Counted from the stretch's first letter, positions 44,545 through 54,003 are shown. The stretch: DNA of 64,000 bases from UBA6168 sp041392505 (GCA_041392505.1 JAWKLX010000005.1:124001-188000), one strand, 5' to 3'. Translations and numbers: made by a program. The notes: generated from the letters alone by a model not told the origin.

Positions 44545-44806
44545 CTTTTAAATTAATGTTGAACAGGTTACCCTCATCTATAGCAGCCTTAGTTGCTTGA
44601 TTTATAGCCTACTGAATCCAAGTCAGCTAATCACAAAAATCACCAATCCTCAAAATAGCCATTGCAATTTTCGAAAGAATTATTTTTCTTTACTTTGGTT
44701 GTACAATATTTATTAAGTCATAGTTTAAGGAAGCTTAGTATTTGAGTCCTCTAACTTTATTGATCATAATAACGGCTTTTATCAGTAAATGAATAAGAAT
44801 TGAAAA

Positions 44807-46582
44807 ATGTTACAGAATATAAACTTATACAGAATCAACATAGAAGATTATAAGCTTGAAAAAATGCCCTCAAGGGAAAAAATGATCGAATTGATTATTC
44901 GGCAAGCTTTAAAGAGATATAAAAAGAAACTGAAAGTAAATATTTCAGATTTGCCCAAAAAAGAAATAGATCAAATTAAATATTATCTCTTCGTTCATAA
45001 TTTTGATGAGAGGCAATCTGATTGGGCTGATTTTTTTCCAATTGATTTAACTCGTAGTTTATCATTTGAAGTTACGAATTTAAGCCTGCTGTTGTTCATT
45101 GATAATGGTATAGATATTTTTGTTGTAGTGGGGGGTAAGGGTTTTCAACTTGTTGTACCCTACATAGATCATACATTTGGGTTGACAGTTGTGTCGAAGG
45201 TTCTAAAACCGGAAGAGGATTTGGTAGTTTCGGTTAGCTCAAGGGGGTTGACAGGCTCAAGGTCTGGGATGTCAGAACAGTTTAGGAATGAATTTAAAAT
45301 AATTGACTTTGCGAGATTTGGAAAAGTACCAGTTAAGATTCACCTTGAATTAAGTCATAGTATTTCTAACACATATTTTAGCTTTTTGCAGAATAAAAAA
45401 AACGAAAGAATAAAGATTTATGCAGGCAAAGCTTTTAAGGTAAAGAAAAATCTTAATTTTAGAGAACTGCATCAAGTCATAATTGAATTAGGGTTTATTT
45501 TGGAATTAGAAGAGAATGATTATTTAAGCACTTACATAGAAATCAAGAATAGACGTCATATAAAAAATGAATTAGAGCCTTTACTTTTGAATGCACTGTT
45601 TAATGATTTAGAAAATTTCAGTAAGACAACTAATATAGGAGATAAAAGATTTAAGTTTGATTTTTGCAATCCTGAGAAAATAATTCAATTCTACGAGGCT
45701 GATTATTTTATTTTGAAGGAAAAAGTAGGAGAAAAAAAGTACCAAGAATTTGATAAAGTTGAAAATCGTGAAGGAATATATGAATCTGTAATGAAACGAG
45801 CTTTGCAGGTGGTAGGTAATAACGATTTTTTTACATTTAGAGCTTATATTCATGGAGTTCGTGTACTGGCCTATTCAGATGGAAAACTTGCAGCTTCTTC
45901 GGGTTTTATATATCATTTTACTTCGGAGTTCACGTTTGAAGGTCAGCCTATTTTTTTAGTTGACACGAAGTGGTATAAGTTGAATGCATCCTTTGTCGAT
46001 GATTTGAAATATGAATGTGTTCGTTCTATAAGGAATAAAAAGCTTCCAAGCCATATTTTAAAATTACCGTGGGATAAATCTATTATTAGAACGGAAGGTG
46101 AATATAGCTTACGGTATAGTGATATAGATAAATATCTTGTTTTAGACACTTTAACCCCGGAAGGAATAGAGCTTTGTGATATTATGTATATTGAAGAAGG
46201 TATTACCTATTTGATTCATGTGAAATATGGATTCGACTCTTCGTTACGCGAATTATCTAACCAAATAGAATTATCTGCTCAAAGATTATACGAGGATTCT
46301 AGGTCAGGAAAATTTAAATACGTTGATAAGATTTTTGAGCATATTAAGTTAAAGTGGCAATCAAAATTAAAGTACGATAGAGAAGAATTTCGATCGTTGC
46401 TTAGCAAGAAAAAAATAGTTTATGTATTTGCTTTTGCTTCGCAGTTATTTCATGATGATTTAGTCGAAGAAAACATTGATAAATATAGATCAAATATTGC
46501 TAGATATTCTCTTGTTCAGTGTAGCAAAAACATGCAAAATTTTATGTTTGATTTAAATATTTGGCAAATAAGACGGAAGTGA
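44807..46582 (+). CDS. TIGR04141/DUF6119-like sporadically distributed protein
   Basis: 591 aa. The start (INLYRINIEDYKL) and the pattern SVSSRGLTGSRSGMSEQFR, FKIIDFARFGKVPVK, IFLVDTKWYKL and CDIMYIEEGITYLIHVKYGFDSSLRELSNQIELSAQRL fit the TIGR04141/DUF6119 family, which occurs patchily like restriction and defence genes. The block LCDIMYIEE ... LIHVK resembles a D-(x)n-E/H-x-K restriction-nuclease core, but that is inference. The gene is markedly AT-rich, with many AAA, ATA and GAA codons, unlike recG and dinB on either side, so recent transfer is likely. Neighbours are a TA-like pair upstream and an orphan xisI downstream. Function unknown; anti-phage defence is a reasonable guess. Confidence 0.75.
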   Translation: MLQNINLYRINIEDYKLEKMPSREKMIELIIRQALKRYKKKLKVNISDLPKKEIDQIKYYLFVHNFDERQSDWADFFPIDLTRSLSFEVTNLSLLLFIDNGIDIFVVVGGKGFQLVVPYIDHTFGLTVVSKVLKPEEDLVVSVSSRGLTGSRSGMSEQFRNEFKIIDFARFGKVPVKIHLELSHSISNTYFSFLQNKKNERIKIYAGKAFKVKKNLNFRELHQVIIELGFILELEENDYLSTYIEIKNRRHIKNELEPLLLNALFNDLENFSKTTNIGDKRFKFDFCNPEKIIQFYEADYFILKEKVGEKKYQEFDKVENREGIYESVMKRALQVVGNNDFFTFRAYIHGVRVLAYSDGKLAASSGFIYHFTSEFTFEGQPIFLVDTKWYKLNASFVDDLKYECVRSIRNKKLPSHILKLPWDKSIIRTEGEYSLRYSDIDKYLVLDTLTPEGIELCDIMYIEEGITYLIHVKYGFDSSLRELSNQIELSAQRLYEDSRSGKFKYVDKIFEHIKLKWQSKLKYDREEFRSLLSKKKIVYVFAFASQLFHDDLVEENIDKYRSNIARYSLVQCSKNMQNFMFDLNIWQIRRK

Positions 46583-46598
46583 TAATGTGTTTAGTTTT

Positions 46599-46934
46599 TC
46601 ACACCGCCATTTTCTCCCTCTCTCTCAAATATGGCGCAACAAATCCCAAGACGATATCCGATTTGGGGACGCCTTTTTCCGTCAATACTTCTACGATATC
46701 AATGTCAGTTCGGTTTTCGTGAATCCATATCTTCCCATCGATGATCTGAAAATGGAACATGAGCCCATGATGATATTTGATGTCAGTCCAGCCAACCCAT
46801 AAAAGCAGGTATTCATCTTTTTCCCGATCAATTACCAAGTGAGCTCTCAATTCAGGAGAATTTCCTAATTTTAATGATGCTCTATATTTCAGATATTCAT
46901 CTAGTATTTTACGGTATTTTTTTAATCGATCCAT
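46599..46934 (-). CDS. xisI: Solitary XisI family protein
   Basis: 111 aa, same length and ending pattern as the other two XisI proteins here (KIWIHENRTDIDIVEVLTEKGVPKSDIVLGFVAP), but divergent in the first half (RLKKYRKILDEYLKYRASL). No xisH precedes it: the region before its start is the 3' end of recG, 16 bases away. It may act with a XisH encoded elsewhere or be a relic. It marks the right edge of the accessory island. Confidence 0.88.
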   Translation of the reverse strand: MDRLKKYRKILDEYLKYRASLKLGNSPELRAHLVIDREKDEYLLLWVGWTDIKYHHGLMFHFQIIDGKIWIHENRTDIDIVEVLTEKGVPKSDIVLGFVAPYLREREKMAV

Positions 46935-46949
46935 TTTGAAATTGTTTTT

Positions 46950-49061
46950 TCAACTAATCCGCCCCCAACTCCGCTCCTTCCTACTCATACTTTCCATATA
47001 CCCTTTCAACCGCACATTCAGCGGATGCGCCAATTCCGCATCCTTATCCAAAATCCGTTGGGCCATGGCCCGGGCGGTGCGGAGGATTTCCCCATCTCGG
47101 CCGAGGTCGGCGATGCGGAGGTTGAGCATGCCGCTTTGTTGGGTGCCTTCCATGTTGCCGGGGCCACGGAGCTGGAGGTCGGCCTCGGCGATCTCGAAGC
47201 CGTTGTTGGTACGGACCATGGTAGCAATACGCTCCCGGGCATCGGTGCTGAGTTTGAAATCGGTCATGAGGATGCAGAAACTCTGGTCGGCGCCACGGCC
47301 CACCCGGCCGCGGAGCTGGTGGAGTTGGGAGAGGCCAAACCGGTCGGTATTTTCGATGACCATGACACTGGCGTTGGGTACGTTCACGCCAACCTCGATG
47401 ACGGTCGTGGCAACCATGATCTGCGTTTCGCCTTTGACGAAGCGTTGCATTTCGAAATCCTTATCCTTGGGTTTCATGCGGCCATGGACGACACTGATGG
47501 CGTAGTCCGGCAGGGGAAATTCACGGGAAATGGCTTCGTAGCCTTCTTCGAGGTTTTTCAAATCCATTTTTTCACTTTCCTCGATCAGCGGGTAAACGAC
47601 GTAAATCTGCCGCCCCTTAGCGATTTCTTCTTTCATAAAACCAAAGACCCGGTTGCGGTGGTTCTCCGTGCGATGGACGGTGGTGATGGGTTTCCGGCCC
47701 GGCGGTAGTTCGTCGATGACCGAGACGTCGAGATCGCCATAAAGGGTCATGGCGAGGGTGCGGGGGATCGGCGTGGCAGTCATCACGAGGATGTGCGGGG
47801 GAAGGGGATTCCCTTTTTTCCAGAGGGACGCCCGCTGCTTAACGCCGAAGCGGTGCTGCTCGTCGGTGATGGCCATGCCGAGGTTTTTGAATTCCACCCA
47901 ATCTTCGATGAGGGCATGGGTACCAATGAGGATGTCGATTTCGCCTTCTTTTAGCCTTTCTAAAATGGCTGCCCGTTTTTTCCCTTTGACCGAGCCGGAA
48001 AGGAATTCAACGGTAATCCCCATCCCTTCCACCTCATTACTGATGCCAATGAAGTGCTGTTGGGCCAATATTTCAGTGGGGGCCATGAGGCAAGTTTGGA
48101 AGCCATTGTCGAGGGCGATGAGCATGCAGAGCAAACCAGTAATGGTTTTGCCGCTGCCCACGTCGCCTTGCAGCAAACGGTTCATGTGGACGCCGCTGGC
48201 AAAATCCGTCCGGATTTCTTTGATGACCCGTTTCTGGGCGTCAGTGAGTTCGAACTTTAATTTTTCATTGTAAAAGGTATGGAAATAGTCGCCGACCTTT
48301 TCGAAAACATAACCCTTGATGGCGGCCTTGCGGCGGTGCTTGCTTTGGAGGAGGCGCATTTGCAGAAAGAACAATTCCTCAAATTTCAAGCGGTTGGTAG
48401 CGGCATCGAGCTGTTGCTGGTTTTTGGGAAAATGAATCCAATGCATGGCCTCAAAGCGGCTGGGCAAGTGCATTTTTTCCAACATGTAATCAGGTAGGTT
48501 TTCTGGCAAGTCGGCAGGCGTCATTTTGTTTAACAATACCTGAATCAGGGTGCGTCGGCCTTTGGCGTCGAGCCCTTTGTTGTTGAGTTTGTCGGTACTG
48601 GAGTAGACGGGGGCGAAGGTGAGTGCCGCATCGAGGTTTTGTTCCGACACCTCCTCCATTTCCGGATGGGGAATATTGAAAAAATTATTGAAGGAATTGA
48701 CCCGCCCGAAAGCAACGTACTGCTTGCCGATTTCCAATTTATGCTGCAACCAATACACGCCCCGAAACCAGACCAGTTCGATCATGCCCGTCTCGTCCCG
48801 CAGCCGTCCGACGAGGCGTTTTTTTGCCCCTTCCCCAACCACTTCAAATTTTCGTAAAATCCCTTTTAGTTGGACTTCACCGCTTTCCTCCGTCAAGTCC
48901 CTGATTTTATGGAACCTTGTTTTGTCCACATAGCGGTAAGGATAGGCGGTGAGTAGATCGCCGAAGGTGTGGAGCCCCAGTTCTTTTTTCAGCATATCGG
49001 CCTTCACTGGGCCGACGCCTTTGAGGTATTCTATGGAGGTTTCGAGAAATGTGTTTGCCAT
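46950..49061 (-). CDS. recG: ATP-dependent DNA helicase RecG
   Basis: 703 aa from the ATG at 49061; the longer open frame upstream runs through the terminator of the next gene and is not coding. RecG remodels stalled forks and branched DNA. N-terminal wedge/OB domain (KGVGPVKADMLKKELGLHT, GMIELVWFRGVYWLQHKL), Walker A LLQGDVGSGKTITG, motif II ITDEQHRFGVKQR, motif III TATPIPRTLAMTLYGDLD, motif VI QLHQLRGRVGRGADQSFC and a C-terminal TRG region. All motifs are intact. It follows the secreted paralog pair but a strong terminator separates them. Confidence 0.97.
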   Translation of the reverse strand: MANTFLETSIEYLKGVGPVKADMLKKELGLHTFGDLLTAYPYRYVDKTRFHKIRDLTEESGEVQLKGILRKFEVVGEGAKKRLVGRLRDETGMIELVWFRGVYWLQHKLEIGKQYVAFGRVNSFNNFFNIPHPEMEEVSEQNLDAALTFAPVYSSTDKLNNKGLDAKGRRTLIQVLLNKMTPADLPENLPDYMLEKMHLPSRFEAMHWIHFPKNQQQLDAATNRLKFEELFFLQMRLLQSKHRRKAAIKGYVFEKVGDYFHTFYNEKLKFELTDAQKRVIKEIRTDFASGVHMNRLLQGDVGSGKTITGLLCMLIALDNGFQTCLMAPTEILAQQHFIGISNEVEGMGITVEFLSGSVKGKKRAAILERLKEGEIDILIGTHALIEDWVEFKNLGMAITDEQHRFGVKQRASLWKKGNPLPPHILVMTATPIPRTLAMTLYGDLDVSVIDELPPGRKPITTVHRTENHRNRVFGFMKEEIAKGRQIYVVYPLIEESEKMDLKNLEEGYEAISREFPLPDYAISVVHGRMKPKDKDFEMQRFVKGETQIMVATTVIEVGVNVPNASVMVIENTDRFGLSQLHQLRGRVGRGADQSFCILMTDFKLSTDARERIATMVRTNNGFEIAEADLQLRGPGNMEGTQQSGMLNLRIADLGRDGEILRTARAMAQRILDKDAELAHPLNVRLKGYMESMSRKERSWGRIS

Positions 49062-49144
49062 CGTAAAATCAACGTTGACGTTCTGGGTGCGGTTTTTTGA
49101 AAAAATAAAATGCAAGCGCAAATTCGGGCAAAAGTACAAAAACA

Positions 49145-49179
49145 AAAAAGGGATGCTGGCTTGGCCAGCATCCCTTTTT
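49145..49179 (-). terminator. Rho-independent terminator after the first secreted paralog
   Basis: A perfect 16-bp stem (49145-49160 with 49164-49179), loop TTG, with A/T tracts on both ends so it can act in either direction. Confidence 0.9.
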
Positions 49180-49200
49180 GAACACTCTCTTTTTGTTTCC

Positions 49201-49833
49201 TTATTCAGGCCGTGCAGAAAGGGCCGAATCTTCTTTTTTGTTGCGCTTGGTTTTTGTTTTGTTGCTGGTGAAAACAGCCTGTACTTCGTTGCCTTCGTAA
49301 TTGCCAGCATAAGCGTAGTACTGCAGACCGCCCTGTGCGCCAGCGTCGATAATGCCGAGGTCGTTGCCAGGGTTGGTGCCGTGAGAATTAGGTGCCATGA
49401 ATGGGTCGTTATCTTCGATCAAACTGAAAGTGCCGTTGAATTCTTCTTCTGTGGTGAAAGTGAACAACAGTGTTTCTTCATTTGGATAGATGTTGACTTT
49501 TGGGAAATCGGTCACAAAACCGAAAGAGATGTATGAGTTGCCAGTGGCTTCAGCTGGAGCATCCACTCTTGCATTCTCAATCCAAGAACCACCGAAGTTT
49601 TCCAAGTTAGCGTAAGTGAAGCCGATTGGGGTAACGATGGTCACTTGGCCAGAACCAGTGATCGTGCGCTCGCTTGGTGCGATACCCTCAGGCTTTACAA
49701 AAACGCCGTAAGTATTATTATCAACTTTTTGGATTTTGAAATTCAACGCTTTCATGGCGTTGTCAGGCTGGGCCGAAAGGATAGTTGTGAAAGCAACCAG
49801 GGTGAAGATGAAGAAAGTTTTAAGAGTGTTCAT
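49201..49833 (-). CDS. Secreted hypothetical protein, tandem paralog A
   Basis: 210 aa from the ATG at 49833, which opens a signal peptide ending TILSAQ (the longer frame from 49899 adds an unlikely polar leader). The mature protein is one beta-rich domain: MKALNFKIQKVDNNTYGVFVK, RTITGSGQVTIVTPIGFTY, GSWIENARVDAPAEA, then LIEDNDPFMAPNSHGTNPGND. This resembles a surface module found in large Saprospirales cell-surface proteins, here as a stand-alone short protein. The C-terminal tail is basic and Ser-rich (NKTKTKRNKKEDS). No T9SS sorting domain. A paralog with about 80-85% similar sequence follows upstream at 50197. Confidence 0.75.
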   Translation of the reverse strand: MNTLKTFFIFTLVAFTTILSAQPDNAMKALNFKIQKVDNNTYGVFVKPEGIAPSERTITGSGQVTIVTPIGFTYANLENFGGSWIENARVDAPAEATGNSYISFGFVTDFPKVNIYPNEETLLFTFTTEEEFNGTFSLIEDNDPFMAPNSHGTNPGNDLGIIDAGAQGGLQYYAYAGNYEGNEVQAVFTSNKTKTKRNKKEDSALSARPE

Positions 49834-50196
49834 AATTTTCGTTGTTTCTGTGTGTGAGTAAGTGAGGACTATTAGTTCGTTTGTGATACAAATATGCAAG
49901 CAGCAGCGGGCGTATTTTTCCCCAAAAAACAGCTTATTGTGACGGGGGATTTTTTAAGAATTTTTGCTTAGAGGCCTGTAATCATTGATTTTTTTGTTGA
50001 AAATGCGTGATAAATTAGTGCATGGTTTTGAACAGTTATTTATAAAATATTTTACCGTAGCACTTGCATTTTTTAAACAGGTGAATAAAAACCACCCATG
50101 TTTTTCCTGAAATTTCAAAGGAGTATCGAATATGGTAAAACAAAAAGGGATGTCGGTAAAACCAACACCCCTTCAGAACACTCTCTTTTTATCTTC
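49834..50196. other. Spacer between the tandem paralogs
   Basis: No gene. It contains the leader of paralog A, whose sequence (TTTTCGTTGTTTC and AGTTCGTTTGTGATACAAATATGCAAGCAG in part) recurs before paralog B, and the degenerate terminator of paralog B (about 50146-50168, GGGATGTCGGT with ACCAACACCCC). The duplicated unit is thus about 1 kb, including promoter and terminator. Confidence 0.6.
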
Positions 50197-50829
50197 TTAT
50201 TCAGGCCGTGCAGAAAGGACTGAATCTTCTCTTTTGTTGCGCTTAGTTTTTGTTTTGTTGCTGGTTAAAACAGCTTTTACTTCGTTGCTCTCATAGTTGC
50301 TATTGTAAGCATAGTACTGTAGGCCACCCTGAGCGCCAGTGTCGATAATGCCGAGGTCGTTGCCAGGATTGGTGCCGTAAGAATTAGGTGCCATGAATGG
50401 GTCGTTGTTGTCGATCAAACTGAAAGTACCGTTGAAATCTTCATCCGTAGTGAAAGTGAACAACAATGTTTCGCCGTTTGGGTAGATGGTTACTTTTGGG
50501 AAATCAGTGATGAAACCAAAAGAAATATAAGCTTTATCAGTAGCTTCAGCAGGGGCATTTACCCTTGCGTTTTCCATCCAAGAACCGCCGTGGTTTTCCA
50601 GATTGGCATAAGTAAAATCGACAGGTGCAACGATGGTCACTTGGCCAGAACCAGTGATCGTACGCTCGCTTGGAGTGATACCTTCTGGCTTCACGAAAAC
50701 ACCGTAAGTATTATTGTCAACTTGTTGGATTTTGAAATTCAACGCTTTCATGGCGTTGTCAGGCTGGGCTGAAAGGATAGTAGTGAAGGAGACCAGGGTG
50801 AAGATGAAGATAGCTTTAAGAGTGTTCAT
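50197..50829 (-). CDS. Secreted hypothetical protein, tandem paralog B
   Basis: 210 aa from the ATG at 50829. It has the same signal peptide, single beta domain and basic tail as paralog A, with conservative changes (IQQVDNNTYGVFVKPEG, GSWMENARVNAPAEA, LIDNNDPFMAPNSYGTN). Both copies are intact and differ mainly at synonymous or conservative sites, which suggests both are under selection. Role unknown; abundant secreted or surface protein is a guess from the strong signal peptide and separate terminators. Confidence 0.75.
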   Translation of the reverse strand: MNTLKAIFIFTLVSFTTILSAQPDNAMKALNFKIQQVDNNTYGVFVKPEGITPSERTITGSGQVTIVAPVDFTYANLENHGGSWMENARVNAPAEATDKAYISFGFITDFPKVTIYPNGETLLFTFTTDEDFNGTFSLIDNNDPFMAPNSYGTNPGNDLGIIDTGAQGGLQYYAYNSNYESNEVKAVLTSNKTKTKRNKREDSVLSARPE

Positions 50830-51026
50830 AATTTTCGTTGTTTCGGTGTGAGTGAAGACTATCAGTTCGTTTGTGATACAAATATGCAAGCAGAGAAGAG
50901 GGGGTTTTCTCCTGAAAAATGGCTTTTTGTGACGAGAGAAAATTTATCTAAATATCCGAAAGGCTACTTCTGAAAGGCTTTTAACGATAGGATGACGTGA
51001 CGATAAAAAAAGTAAAGAAGTGTATA

Positions 51027-51518
51027 TTATTTTCTTTCAAGCACTACAAATGAGTAGGCATATTCATTTTTTTCATCAGGCGCATGACGTTCTCTCGCTA
51101 TTTCTTTCCATTCATCTTCATTTATTTTGGGGAAATAAATTTCCCCTTCCACCTCTACCTCCACTTCCGTCAAATATATTTTATGTAGGAATGGCATGGC
51201 CTGTTCATAAATCTGCCCCCCTCCGATGATAAATATTTCTTCTTCCCCATTTGCCTTGGCCACGTCAATCGCCTCTGCCAATGAATGGACGACGATACAA
51301 CCTGATGCCATGAAAAAGGGATCACGGGTAATAATGATATTGGTCCGTTTAGGTAATGGGCGTCCAATGGAGATAAAAGACTTCCGCCCCATAATGATAG
51401 GGTGGCCCATAGTCGTCTTTTTAAAATACTTTAAATCAGCAGGCAGGTACCAAGGGATGTTGTTGTCTTTACCGAGCACATTGTCTTTAGCAGTTGCAAC
51501 GATGGCAGAAATAGTCAT
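51027..51518 (-). CDS. folA: Dihydrofolate reductase
   Basis: 163 aa. It reduces dihydrofolate to tetrahydrofolate with NADPH. Seen: ISAIVATAKDNVLGKDNNIPWYLPADLKYFKK, with the Trp and acidic/Asp residue of the folate site, IIMGRKSFISIGRPLP (NADPH-binding GRKT-type turn), IFIIGGGQIYEQAMP (the GGxxIY motif) and YLTEVEVEVEGEIYFP. Single gene; a repeat copy lies directly upstream of its start, so its promoter must be near or inside that repeat's edge. Confidence 0.95.
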   Translation of the reverse strand: MTISAIVATAKDNVLGKDNNIPWYLPADLKYFKKTTMGHPIIMGRKSFISIGRPLPKRTNIIITRDPFFMASGCIVVHSLAEAIDVAKANGEEEIFIIGGGQIYEQAMPFLHKIYLTEVEVEVEGEIYFPKINEDEWKEIARERHAPDEKNEYAYSFVVLERK

Positions 51519-51600
51519 TCTTTAAATTTGAAAATTTTAGTGGTTCCGAAAGCCAGTAGCGGCAGCTCACTATGGCGGATGAAAAATTTCTTTATAATTT

Positions 51601-51796
51601 CATTCAAGCAAGTGGGCCGGAAAATTCACTTCGCTTTGAGGCGTAAGTCTGCTCGGCCCAAAGGGATTTTAAGGGGGAGAATGTGGCAGAGCCACATTCT
51701 CCCCCTTAAAATCCCTAGAGGGGCATCCCGAAGCAAGTCCGGGACAGGCTACGAAGAATTTGCCAGAAGAAAGGCTTGTCCTGCCCCGCATTTTAT
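51601..51796 (-). repeat. Dispersed palindromic repeat family, copy 6
   Basis: The reverse complement aligns with copy 1 throughout (AAAATGCGGGGCAGGACAAG, CTTGCTTCGGGATGCC, TTTGGGCCGAGCAG, TTTTCCGGCCCACTTGCTT). The centre is a perfect 26-bp stem (51662-51687 with 51691-51716) around an AGA loop, the longest in the family. Confidence 0.88.
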
Positions 51797-51853
51797 GAAT
51801 AAACTTTTTACACGTTATCTCAACCTCCAATTTCTAAGTTGGTTTGAAAAAAA

Positions 51854-53731
51854 TTAAGGTAGCTCCTCTTCTATCAGTTTAGCATCCAGCATCTGCTGTT
51901 CTTTCCATTTGCGCAGCTCCGAAATTTCCCCTCTAAGGTATTTCTCAATAAGCAGGCTGGCAATTGGTGCAGCAAAACGCCCTCCTCCCCCGGCATTTTC
52001 AACATAGACAGCAATGGCTATTTGAGGGTCATCCACAGGGGCAAAACCAATGAAAGTCGAGTGGTCTTCTCCGTGTGGGTTTTGAACCGTCCCTGTTTTG
52101 CCAGCGATGGGGATGTCCTCAACAAATGCGCCTCTGGCTGTCCCGGCAGAGACTACCAACTCCATACCGTGCACTATCGGAGGGAAATAGCGGGTATTAA
52201 CAGGAGTGATGATCTTTTGGAGGAAGGTGTTCGGTTTGTCTATTAAGGTACCATTTTTTAAAAATGCTTTCGCAAAATGAGGGGTGTAGTAATAGCCCCT
52301 ATTGGCGATAGTAGCGGCGAGATTGGCCATTTGGAGGGTCGTCAGCTGCATCTCACCTTGGCCAATACCTAAAGAAACAATGGTCGGCGACCGCCATCCA
52401 CCTTTCTTTTTCGGGTACAATTTATTGTAATATTCAGAAGAGGGAACATTGCCAGCCTGTTCGCCCGGAAAATCAACACCCAATTTTTTGCCCATCCCAA
52501 ATGCATTTAAATATTGCATGAGGGTGTCCAATCCCCGGTCCGATTCATAATAACCATATTGGTCAACGATGTCCCTAAAGGTTTTGAAAAAATAGGAATT
52601 ACAAGACCATTGCATGGCGATACTTACATTGGAAGGATGGGCATGCCCCCTGCATTTGCGGATATCGTTGGCTGCATTTACATAATAACCGGGGCAACTA
52701 ATACCTGTCTGAGGAGTGATCACCCCCGTCTCCATTCCAATCAGCCCCACCAACGCTTTGAATATAGAGCCGGTGGATATTTTGCCATGAGCGCCCGGTT
52801 GAACATGGGTTTGTTCGGGTCTCCGTTGATTTCTGCAAATGCTTTACCCCGCTCCTTACCGATGACCATCGCTCCCGGGTCGTAGGTAGGGGAACTGGCA
52901 AAAGCGAGTATTTCGCCCGTTTTAGGCTCAATGGCTACGACTCCACCGATTTTGTTTTTCATCAACTCCTCTGCATACGATTGAAAATCGATGTCTATAG
53001 AAGAAATCAAGTCCAAACCAGATACGGGGAGGGTGTCTTTTGCCCCGTCATTGAATCGCCCAACATCCCTTCCGAGGTTGTCTTTTAACACATATTCGCA
53101 CCCTTTTTCACCTCTTAGTTCCTCTTCGTAAGCCCTTTCCAGACCAGCCACACCGATATAATCACCCAATGAATACCCGTCCTTGCCGATCCTATCTTCT
53201 TCCACCTCGCTAATGTATCCAAGCACGTGCGCCGCACTTTTTACCGGGTAACTCCGGATGTTTCTCGCCTGTACAAAGAACCCCCTAAACTGGTATAAAC
53301 TCTCCTGTAGCCGGGCATATACTTCTGGAGAAATTTTATCCAAAAAAACAAAAGGCAAGTGTTTACGGTAGCGTACACTCTTAAAATCCTGCTCAATCCT
53401 TTCGATAAATGAAGCTTTTGTAATGCCGAGCATTTCACAAAACTTCATCGTGTCCATATCCGTGTTTAATTGGTTGTAAACGACTTTGAGGTCATAGGAC
53501 GGGGGTATTGTTAATCAACAATTTTTGGTTGCGGTCGTAAATCAACCCCCTCGATGGGTAGATGACCTGCTTGCTCATAGACACTGCATCCGCTTGTATC
53601 TTGTATTTATTATCCAGCACCTGCAATTGGAAGGCGCGGATTACAAGTAGGAAAAATGCAATGCCGAAAACTATGATAATATTGTATTGGCGATCTTTAA
53701 ACACGGTTGTTTTTGAGCTTGAAAAATTCAA
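51854..53731 (-). pseudogene. mrdA: Penicillin-binding protein 2 (rod-shape transpeptidase), two frameshifts
   Basis: PBP2 cross-links side-wall peptidoglycan in the elongasome. Fragments in order: residues 1-79 (53731-53492) with a membrane anchor and YPSRGLIYDRNQKLL; about 240 residues (to about 52745) of the dimerisation domain ending PMFNRALM; and the C-terminal transpeptidase (52740-51854) with SIFK (active Ser), the SYFF-type SxN-like SCNSYFF and GKTGTVQNPHG (KTGT). One extra base near 53494 (GTCCTATGAC) and one missing G near 52748 (before GCTCTATATTC) break it; correcting both gives about 625 aa. The gene is essential in most rods, so these two single-base indels in short runs look like sequence errors. 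Confidence 0.9.
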
Positions 53732-53780
53732 GAGGTTTTGGAAATCAACAGGTTAAATACTGTGCAATTTAAGTATGTTT

Positions 53781-53935
53781 AAAAAAATGCGGAGCAGGAA
53801 AGTCGCTCTTTTGGCAACGCCCGGAAGTAGCCAAGATATGCGGCGTCGGTTCACGAACCGACGCCGCCCCTTAAAATCCCGTTGGGCCGAGCAGTCTCAT
53901 GCCTCAAGGCGAGTGAATCGTCCGGCCCACTTGCA
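53781..53935 (+). repeat. Dispersed palindromic repeat family, copy 7
   Basis: AAAAAAATGCGGAGCAGGAA at the left, TCTTTTGGCAA, a 12-bp perfect stem (53841-53852 with 53855-53866, CGGCGTCGGTTC), then CCCCTTAAAATCCC, TTGGGCCGAGCAGTCT and TCCGGCCCACTTGC. The left outer stem arm is missing, making it the shortest copy. Confidence 0.86.
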
Positions 53936-53972
53936 GGGGAAAATTAAAGCGAATTTAAATTACACGGTATTA

Positions 53973-53999
53973 AAATTTCCAATTTCCTAATTTCTAATA
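53973..53999. repeat. Period 7-8 repeat (AATTTC unit) after mreD
   Basis: AATTTC recurs three times at spacings of 7 and 8 nt, immediately beyond the mreD stop. Confidence 0.6.
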
Positions 54000-54003
54000 A
54001 TGG

